The notes under the pieces were generated by a model. That model saw only the letters and a program-made list of their open reading frames with translations, was not told where the DNA came from and ran no database searches. Of a stretch of DNA of 11,818 bases, positions 6,594 to 11,818 are shown piece by piece (the stretch's first letter is position 1; each line of letters opens with the position of its first letter). A program made the translations under genes and the position numbers. This DNA is from an uncultured Burkholderiales bacterium (GTDB lineage Bacteria > Pseudomonadota > Gammaproteobacteria > Burkholderiales > Burkholderiaceae_D), in contig CALMOR010000012.1 of NCBI GenBank assembly GCA_937872165.1, positions 1 to 11,818 on the forward strand, written 5' to 3'.

Positions 6594-6623
6594 TTGCCCG
6601 GCGCCGGCTCCCGGCCCTATCGT
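6594..6623 (+). promoter_or_regulatory. Possible sigma-70 promoter of the oxygenase operon
   Basis: TTGCCC (6594-6599) and TATCGT (6618-6623) each match four of six consensus bases and are 18 bases apart. They lie 33 bp upstream of the oxygenase start, just downstream of the inverted repeat. The match is modest, and weak promoters that need an activator often look like this. Confidence 0.3.
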
Positions 6624-6646
6624 CGATGTCGGAACAACGCGAAGAC

Positions 6647-6659
6647 GAGGCGGGTCGTG
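6647..6659 (+). promoter_or_regulatory. Ribosome site fixing a GTG start
   Basis: GAGG at 6647-6650 stands 6 bases before GTG at 6657-6659. This spacing and the loss of protein-like sequence upstream favour the GTG over the in-frame ATG at 6537. Confidence 0.6.
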
Positions 6660-8018
6660 GAGCACAAGGTCATTCCCCTCAGGCCGTACTCGGCCTACGA
6701 ACGCGAGCCCAATCCCCGCGAGGACGCGGAGCTCACGCATGTCGGTCGCGGTTCCGCGGCCGGCGAGTACCTGCGGCGCTTCTGGCAGCCGGTCGCGTTG
6801 TCGGCCGAACTCGGCGACCTGCCGAAGAAGGTCCGCATGTTCGGCGAGGACCTCGTGCTGTTCCGCACGAAGGGCGGGGCGGTCGGCCTGCTGGAGCCGC
6901 ACTGCGCTCACCGCGGCACGTCGCTGGAGTTCGGCATCTGCGAGGACCACGGGCTGCGCTGCTGCTATCACGGCTGGTTGTTCGCGGTGGACGGACAGGT
7001 GCTCGAGACGCCGGGCGACCCGCCCGATTCGACGCTGCGTCACGGCGTCTGCCAGGGCGCTTATCCGGTCCACGAATACCACGGGCTGATCTTCGGATAC
7101 TTCGGGCCGCCCGACCGGCGTCCGGCCTTCCCGATCTACGACAGCTTCGAGCGCGACGGCGATCGCCTCGTGCCTTACTGCATCACCTATCCGTGCAACT
7201 GGCTGCAGGTCCACGAGAACGTGATGGACCCGGCGCACGGCGTGTTCCTGCACACCCGCATCAGCTTCGCGCAGTTCGCGGACGTCTGGGGCCAGTTGCC
7301 CGAGATGGACTTCGTGCCGACGCCGACCGGGATGATCTACGTGACGTCGCGTCGCTGGAACGACAACGTGTGGGTCCGCTCCAACGACATCGTGCTGCCG
7401 AACCTCGCGCAGGTCGGACACATCTGGGAGGACGGCGCGACGCCGAAGGCGTTCTCGCGCGTCGCGATCACGCGCTGGACCGCACCGATCGACGACACCA
7501 CCTGCCGCATCATCGGCTGGCGCCACTTCCACCCCGAGGCCGACCCGCGCGGCCTCGCCGACGAGTCGCTGTGCGGCGTCGAATCGGTGGATTTCGTCGG
7601 GCAGGACGGCGCCCGCAGCTACGAGGAGCGGCAACGCATTCCCGGCGACTACGACGCGCAGACCTCGCAGCGGCCGATCGCGATCCACGCGCTCGAGAAC
7701 CTGACCCGCTCCGACCGCGGCGTCGCGATGCTGCGGCAGCTCCTCCGGCGCGAGATCCGCCGCGTCGGCGAGGGACAGGACCCGAAGCCGTCGCCGCTCG
7801 TCGTCGACGGCAGGGTCCCGACCTACACCCACGACACGGTGGTCGTGATCCCGGCGACCGACGACGTCGAGGCCGACCGCGAGGCGGTCCGCGCGATCGG
7901 CAAGGCGATCACCGACATCGTCGTCAAGGGCGAGCATCACGCGGCGCCCGACCGCGAGGAACGCGTGCGGGCGCTGATCCGCACGTATGCCGAAGACCAC
8001 CAGACGAGCGTCGCATGA
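6657..8018 (+). CDS. Rieske non-heme iron oxygenase, phthalate/vanillate class
   Basis: This 453-residue protein is an oxygenase component that uses a [2Fe-2S] Rieske cluster and a mononuclear iron to hydroxylate or O-demethylate a substrate, usually aromatic. The Rieske ligands are C83 and H85 in HCAHRGTSL and C102 and H105 in RCCYHGW. The catalytic iron motif is N188..D191..H194....H199 in ENVMDPAHGVFLH. GQDGARSYEERQRIPGDY near residue 315 and the following helix HALENLTRSDRGVAMLRQLL match single-component-type relatives such as phthalate 4,5-dioxygenase oxygenase and vanillate demethylase. The last roughly 90 residues form an extended tail. The stop overlaps the next start (ATGA), so the two are translationally coupled. 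No reductase or ferredoxin gene is in view; electrons must come from a partner encoded elsewhere or downstream. The family is certain, the substrate unknown. Confidence 0.93.
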   Translation: MEHKVIPLRPYSAYEREPNPREDAELTHVGRGSAAGEYLRRFWQPVALSAELGDLPKKVRMFGEDLVLFRTKGGAVGLLEPHCAHRGTSLEFGICEDHGLRCCYHGWLFAVDGQVLETPGDPPDSTLRHGVCQGAYPVHEYHGLIFGYFGPPDRRPAFPIYDSFERDGDRLVPYCITYPCNWLQVHENVMDPAHGVFLHTRISFAQFADVWGQLPEMDFVPTPTGMIYVTSRRWNDNVWVRSNDIVLPNLAQVGHIWEDGATPKAFSRVAITRWTAPIDDTTCRIIGWRHFHPEADPRGLADESLCGVESVDFVGQDGARSYEERQRIPGDYDAQTSQRPIAIHALENLTRSDRGVAMLRQLLRREIRRVGEGQDPKPSPLVVDGRVPTYTHDTVVVIPATDDVEADREAVRAIGKAITDIVVKGEHHAAPDREERVRALIRTYAEDHQTSVA

Positions 8019-8671
8019 GCGACCGACCGATGGCGTCCCCGATCCATCCGGGTCCGGTCGCCTGGACCGGTGAGAACCCGGGCATCTATCTGAAGGACAC
8101 GCAGGACGGACCGTGGACCGGACTCGCGACCTTCTTTCGCATCGTGTATTCGCCGCACGGCATGGGCAGCGGCGTCGTCGTGCTCGGCGAGCCCGGCGTC
8201 GCGAAGGGGCTGCCCGAAGTCCGCAACTTCTGCATCAGCGACAACGAGGCGCTGGCGCGCTATCTCGTCGACGGCTTCTTCTCGAAGTTCGCGTCGTTCC
8301 GCGTCTCGCCCGGCATCGGGGCGCTCAGCTACCTGCCCGCGACCGAGGTCGCACGGGCCGGCGACACGCGCACGCGCTACCAGGAGATCGTCCGCTCGAC
8401 CGAACTCGAGGTCGTGATGACGTGGGACGGACTCGGCGAGCCGTACGCGGTCGACATGCCGCCGCACATGGGCGCGACGAAGGTCCACGAGATGTACAGC
8501 GTCTTCATCGACGCGCGCGAGGCCGGCATCACGATCAACGGCGCGCCGCTCGCGGGGCGCGTCGTCGAGCGCGACTTCGCGCTGACGCGAAAGAGCACGG
8601 CCTTCCTCGCGTTCTCCGAGTCGTGGATGCAGGTGTCCGACGGTCCGTCCGCGGACGCGACGCCGGCGTGA
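8015..8671 (+). CDS. Unrecognised 218-residue protein coupled to the oxygenase
   Basis: I do not recognise this family. It has no signal peptide or membrane helix, so it is probably cytoplasmic. It contains only one cysteine (C73), no metal-binding cluster, and no nucleotide-binding loop. Visible features are a Gly/Val-rich strand region GMGSGVVVLGEPGV (49-62), a helical stretch SDNEALARYLVDGFFSKFASF (75-95), WDGLGEPYAVDMPPHM (137-152) and a C-terminal FLAFSESWMQV. Mixed alpha/beta with several strands is likely. It starts inside the stop of the oxygenase gene (ATGA) and ends 7 bp before livH, so it is made together with both. That context suggests a role in substrate handling, as a second subunit, or as a following pathway step; none can be chosen from the sequence. 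Codon use matches the neighbours, so it is a real gene. Confidence 0.85.
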   Translation: MSDRPMASPIHPGPVAWTGENPGIYLKDTQDGPWTGLATFFRIVYSPHGMGSGVVVLGEPGVAKGLPEVRNFCISDNEALARYLVDGFFSKFASFRVSPGIGALSYLPATEVARAGDTRTRYQEIVRSTELEVVMTWDGLGEPYAVDMPPHMGATKVHEMYSVFIDAREAGITINGAPLAGRVVERDFALTRKSTAFLAFSESWMQVSDGPSADATPA

Positions 8672-8678
8672 GCGCGAC

Positions 8679-9548
8679 ATGACCGAGTTCTTCCAGTATC
8701 TCGCGTCGGGTCTCGTGACCGGCTGCATCTACGGGCTGATCGCGGTCGGGTACACCGCGGTCTACAACGTGACCGGCGTCGTCAACTTCGCCCAGGGCGA
8801 CGCGTCGATGCTGGGGGCGCTGTCGACCGTCGGCCTGATCGCGCTCGGCGTCCCGCTGCCGGCCGCGATCCTCGTCGCGGTGCTGTTCGTCGGCCTCGTC
8901 TTCGTGCTCGTCGAGCGGACCGCGGTGCGGCCCGCCGGAGCGAGCGTCATCCGCGGCATCATCGTCACCATCGGCGTCGGCGTCGCGCTGCAGGGCGCGG
9001 CCGTGATCGTGTGGGGTACCGACGCGCAGCCGCTGCCCGCGTTCTCGGGCGAGGTCCCGATCGCGCTCGGCGGCGTGACCGTGCCGCGCCAGGCGTTCTG
9101 GATCGTCGGCACCACCGGCGCATCGATGGTCGCGCTCTATCTCTTCTACACGCGGACCTATCTGGGCAAGGCCTACCGCGCCTGCGCGATGGACCCGTTC
9201 GCGGCGGGCCTGATGGGCATCCCGTCGGGCACCATGCGCGGCGTCGGCTTCCTGTTGTCCGGCACCGTCGGCGCCATCGCCGGCATCATCGTCGCGCCGG
9301 TCGCGCTGATGCAGTACGACAGCGGCATCTTCCTCGGCATCAAGGGCTTCGTCGCCTGCATCATCGGCGGCTTCGGCAATCCCATCGGCGCCGCGCTCGG
9401 CGGTCTCGTGCTCGGGCTCCTCGAAGCGTTCGCGACCGGCTACGTCAGCTCGGGCCTGAAGAACGCGATCGCGTTCGTCGTGCTGCTCGTCTTCCTGTTC
9501 GCGCGGCCGGGCGGCCTGCTCGGCGAGTTCGACACGGTGAAGCGATGA
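8679..9548 (+). CDS. livH: Branched-chain-type ABC transporter permease (LivH)
   Basis: This 289-residue inner-membrane protein is a LivH-type permease of the hydrophobic amino-acid transporter family, whose members also import aromatic acids, urea and amides. Hydrophobic helices fill the chain. Family marks are VVNFAQGD (34-41; the usual form is INFAHGE), the cytoplasmic ATPase-contact loop GKAYRACAMDPFAAGLMGI (163-181), and GGFGNPIGAALGG (230-242). Length is normal. It starts 7 bp after the unknown gene and its stop overlaps the next start (ATGA). With LivM it forms the membrane channel. Next to an oxygenase gene, the cargo is more likely an organic or aromatic acid than a branched-chain amino acid, but that is inference from context only. 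Confidence 0.93.
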   Translation: MTEFFQYLASGLVTGCIYGLIAVGYTAVYNVTGVVNFAQGDASMLGALSTVGLIALGVPLPAAILVAVLFVGLVFVLVERTAVRPAGASVIRGIIVTIGVGVALQGAAVIVWGTDAQPLPAFSGEVPIALGGVTVPRQAFWIVGTTGASMVALYLFYTRTYLGKAYRACAMDPFAAGLMGIPSGTMRGVGFLLSGTVGAIAGIIVAPVALMQYDSGIFLGIKGFVACIIGGFGNPIGAALGGLVLGLLEAFATGYVSSGLKNAIAFVVLLVFLFARPGGLLGEFDTVKR

Positions 9549-10498
9549 GGACGTCGATCGTCCCCCGGCTCGCCGCGCTGGTGGCCGCCCTCGCGCTCGC
9601 CCGCTGGCTCGGCGGCGGCTACGTCGTCAACCTGCTCGTCGTCACCGCGCTGTTCGCGTTGCCCGCGCTCGGCTTGTCGCTGCTGATGGGCTACACCGGC
9701 CAGCTGTCGCTCGGCCATGCCGCCTTCGTCGGCCTCGGCGCCTACGCCTCCGCGATCGCGGCAACGCGCTTCGGGCTCGATCCGTGGCTGACCGTCGTCG
9801 CCGCTACCGTGCTGTCGGCCGCGATCGCGTGGGCGATCGGCTGGCTCGTGTTCCGGCTGAAGGGCCATCACCTCGCGATGGCCACGCTCGCGTTCGGCAT
9901 CATCGTCCACATCGCGCTGGTCGAATGGCGTTCGGTGACCGGCGGGCAGGACGGCCTCTCGGGCGTCGCGGCCCTCGCGATCGGCAGCCGCGAGCTCACG
10001 ACCGACGGGGCGTTCTATCCGGTGGCCTGGACCGCGTGTCTCGTCGCGCTGGCGCTCGCGAGCAACCTCGTGCAGTCGCCGGCCGGTCTGGCGATGCGCG
10101 TCGTCGCCGAGAGCGAGGCGGTGGCCGGCTCGATCGGCATCGCGAGCGACCGGCTGAAGCGCCGCATCATGGCGCTGAGCGGCGCGTACGCGGGCCTCGG
10201 CGGCGCGCTGTACGCGCACTGGCTCGGCTACATCAGTCCCGGTCCCTTCGACGTCGGCTTCTCGATCCGCCTGCTGCTGATGGTCGCGCTCGGCGGCTTC
10301 GCGGGCATCTGGTCGGTGCTGTTCGGCGTGTTCTTCGTCGTGATGACGAGCGAGGTGCTGAAGCCCTTCGGCCGCTACGACGTCGTGCTCTACGGGCTGC
10401 TGCTGGTCGTCGTGATGATCTGGTGTCCGCGCGGCCTGCTCGTCGGCATCGCCGACGGCTTCCGTCGCCTCGCGCCGCAGCGACGGCTCGCGTCGTGA
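9545..10498 (+). CDS. livM: Branched-chain-type ABC transporter permease (LivM)
   Basis: This 317-residue membrane protein is the second permease of the transporter. The family signature GYTGQLSLGHAAFVGLGAY lies at 49-67, and the ATPase-contact loop around AMRVVAESEAVAGSIGI at about 182-198. ALGGFAGIWSVLFGVFF near residue 250 corresponds to the conserved late segment, and the chain ends in a basic tail. About eight hydrophobic segments are present. The start overlaps the livH stop, and its own stop overlaps the GTG start of the ATPase gene, so the three are coupled. Length is typical. LivH and LivM should pair one to one; cargo is decided by a binding protein that is not in this window. Confidence 0.93.
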   Translation: MRTSIVPRLAALVAALALARWLGGGYVVNLLVVTALFALPALGLSLLMGYTGQLSLGHAAFVGLGAYASAIAATRFGLDPWLTVVAATVLSAAIAWAIGWLVFRLKGHHLAMATLAFGIIVHIALVEWRSVTGGQDGLSGVAALAIGSRELTTDGAFYPVAWTACLVALALASNLVQSPAGLAMRVVAESEAVAGSIGIASDRLKRRIMALSGAYAGLGGALYAHWLGYISPGPFDVGFSIRLLLMVALGGFAGIWSVLFGVFFVVMTSEVLKPFGRYDVVLYGLLLVVVMIWCPRGLLVGIADGFRRLAPQRRLAS

Positions 10499-11818
10499 AC
10501 GGGCCCCGCGTGCTGCTGAAGGTCGACGGCGTCAGTCGCCGTTTCGGCGGGCTGCGCGCGCTCGACGACGTGAGCTTCGACGTCCTCGAAGGCGAGATCC
10601 TCGCGTTGATCGGACCGAACGGCGCGGGCAAGTCGACGCTGCTCGACGTCGTGTCGGGCTTCCGTGCGGCGGACCGCGGCACGGTGTCCTTCGACGGTGA
10701 ACGCATCGACGGACTCGCCGCGCACGAAGTCAATGCGCGCGGGCTCGTCAGGACCTTCCAGGCGGCCGAGATCCTGCAGGGACTCGGCGTCTGCGAGAAC
10801 GTGATGGCCGCGGGCGTCGCCAGGAGCGGCAGCGGCATCGTCGCCGGTCTCCTCGGCCGCACGAAGCGGCTCGCGGCATCGCTGCGCGTGGAGGCGGTAG
10901 GACATCTCGCGGTCGTCGGCCTCGATACGCTCGCCGACGCTCCCGCGTCGCAGCTCGCCGCGGGCCAGCAGCGTCTGCTCGCCGCGGCCCGCGCGCTCGC
11001 GACCGGCGCGCGCCTGCTGATCCTCGACGAACCCGCGGCCGGCCTCAACACGGTCGAGAAGAACCGGCTCGTCGAGGTCGTGCGGCGCATCCGCGCGCGC
11101 GGTGTCACCGTCGTCTTCGTCGAGCACGACCTCGGCTTCGTCGGCCACCTCGCCGAACGCATGGTGGTGCTCGACCACGGCAAGGTGATCGCGAGCGGCA
11201 CGCCGGCGCAGGTCCGCGCCGACCCCGCGGTGATCGAGGCCTACCTCGGCAACGCCGACCTCGGCGCGCGGGTCGCGTCGAGTCGATCGACGTCCGCTCC
11301 GTCGCCGCTGTTGAAGGTCGAAGGTCTGTCGGTCCGCTATGCGAACCTCGTCGCGCTCGAAGGCGTGGACCTCCGCGTCGACCGCGGCGAGATCGTCGCG
11401 CTGATCGGCGCCAACGGCGCCGGCAAGTCGACGCTGCTGAAGACGATCGCCGGCGCGGTGAAGCCGCACGCGGGCCGCGTGACCTTCGACGATCGCGACC
11501 TCGCGACGACGCGCTTCGAGGCGCGCCCGGCGCTCGGCATCGCGCTCGCGCCCGAAGGCCGCGCGCTGTTCCCGGCGCTCACCGTGCGCGACAACCTGAT
11601 GCTCGGCCGCTATGCGCAGGTCCGTCGCGCGGGCCTGCTGCACGTGCTGCGTCCGCATCGCGCGGCCGCCCGCGAGCTCGAGGCCGCGCTCGACGAGGTG
11701 CTCGCCTTCTTCCCGCGGCTCGCGGCTCGCATCGACCAGCAGGCCGGCACGCTGTCCGGCGGCGAAGGACAGATGCTCGCGATCGGCCGCGCGCTGATGT
11801 CGAAGCCGCGCCTGCTGC
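10495..11818 (+). CDS. livGF: Fused LivG-LivF ABC transporter ATPase (3' end cut by window)
   Basis: One open frame of 441 residues runs from GTG at 10495 (overlapping the livM stop) to the window end, with no stop. It joins two ATPase domains normally made separately. The first, LivG-like, has Walker A GPNGAGKST (40-48), Q-loop Q89, signature LAAGQQ (154-159), Walker B LLILDE (174-179) and H211. A short Ser/Ala linker follows (about 255-271). The second, LivF-like, starts near 272 and has Walker A GANGAGKST (305-313), the LivF-type APEGRALFPALTVRDNL segment, and signature LSGGEGQ (420-426); its Walker B lies at or beyond the edge. The first signature has Ala where LivG usually has Ser or Pro and Tyr (LSYGQ/LPYGQ). 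Missing sequence is probably 60 or so residues. It energises LivH and LivM. Confidence 0.92.
   Translation, partial: MNGPRVLLKVDGVSRRFGGLRALDDVSFDVLEGEILALIGPNGAGKSTLLDVVSGFRAADRGTVSFDGERIDGLAAHEVNARGLVRTFQAAEILQGLGVCENVMAAGVARSGSGIVAGLLGRTKRLAASLRVEAVGHLAVVGLDTLADAPASQLAAGQQRLLAAARALATGARLLILDEPAAGLNTVEKNRLVEVVRRIRARGVTVVFVEHDLGFVGHLAERMVVLDHGKVIASGTPAQVRADPAVIEAYLGNADLGARVASSRSTSAPSPLLKVEGLSVRYANLVALEGVDLRVDRGEIVALIGANGAGKSTLLKTIAGAVKPHAGRVTFDDRDLATTRFEARPALGIALAPEGRALFPALTVRDNLMLGRYAQVRRAGLLHVLRPHRAAARELEAALDEVLAFFPRLAARIDQQAGTLSGGEGQMLAIGRALMSKPRLL

Noticed and set aside
3864..8000. Very long leftward open frame of about 1,378 residues antisense to the DUF885, 104-residue and oxygenase genes
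   Set aside because: Its product is rich in Arg, Val, Asp and Ala without any domain, the usual shadow of strongly G/C-third-position genes on the other strand. The rightward genes have clear active-site motifs.
6539..8014. Extension of the 218-residue protein upstream to 6539
   Set aside because: The upstream part is an out-of-frame reading of the oxygenase gene and is Arg/Ala/Pro-rich. The ATG at 8015 fits the coupled ATGA overlap.
1..11818. CRISPR arrays, tRNA or rRNA genes, insertion sequences, phage or conjugation genes
   Set aside because: I looked for regularly spaced repeats, cloverleaf-like segments, transposase motifs and flanking repeats and saw none.

Overview
The window is high-GC DNA with strong G/C preference at third codon positions. 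Most gaps are short and several genes overlap by 4 bp. This fits a high-GC proteobacterium, most likely a betaproteobacterium or an alphaproteobacterium. That placement is inferred from composition and gene types; there is no rRNA or other marker gene here.

The left third (119-3431) is read leftward. In transcription order it holds a 75-residue small membrane protein, a class I/II PLP aminotransferase, an exported thioredoxin-like protein with a WCPVC site, a CcdA/DsbD-type membrane electron carrier, and an exported DsrE-family protein. The last three sit close together and look like one transcription unit. The likely picture is a thiol-redox relay that carries electrons across the inner membrane to a periplasmic thioredoxin, with the DsrE-like protein as a periplasmic sulfur or thiol partner.

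A divergent spacer of about 850 bp (3432-4283) contains a perfect 18-bp AT-rich palindrome, probably an operator, and a short stretch with coding character whose frame seems broken near 4045-4055. It could be a decayed gene or hold a sequencing error.

The right two thirds are read rightward: an exported DUF885 metallopeptidase-like protein (4284-6002), an unrecognised 104-residue protein with a faint GrlR-like look (6162-6476), then a tightly packed operon from 6657 to beyond the right edge. That operon encodes a Rieske non-heme iron oxygenase of the phthalate/vanillate class, an unrecognised 218-residue soluble protein, two LivH/LivM-type ABC permeases, and one polypeptide joining LivG-type and LivF-type ATPases, cut by the window end. 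The arrangement suggests import of a small organic acid, probably aromatic, followed by oxidation or O-demethylation. No substrate-binding protein and no oxygenase reductase are in view.

The items most worth following up are the 218-residue partner of the oxygenase, the LivG-LivF fusion, the exported thioredoxin/CcdA/DsrE set, and the two candidate operators.
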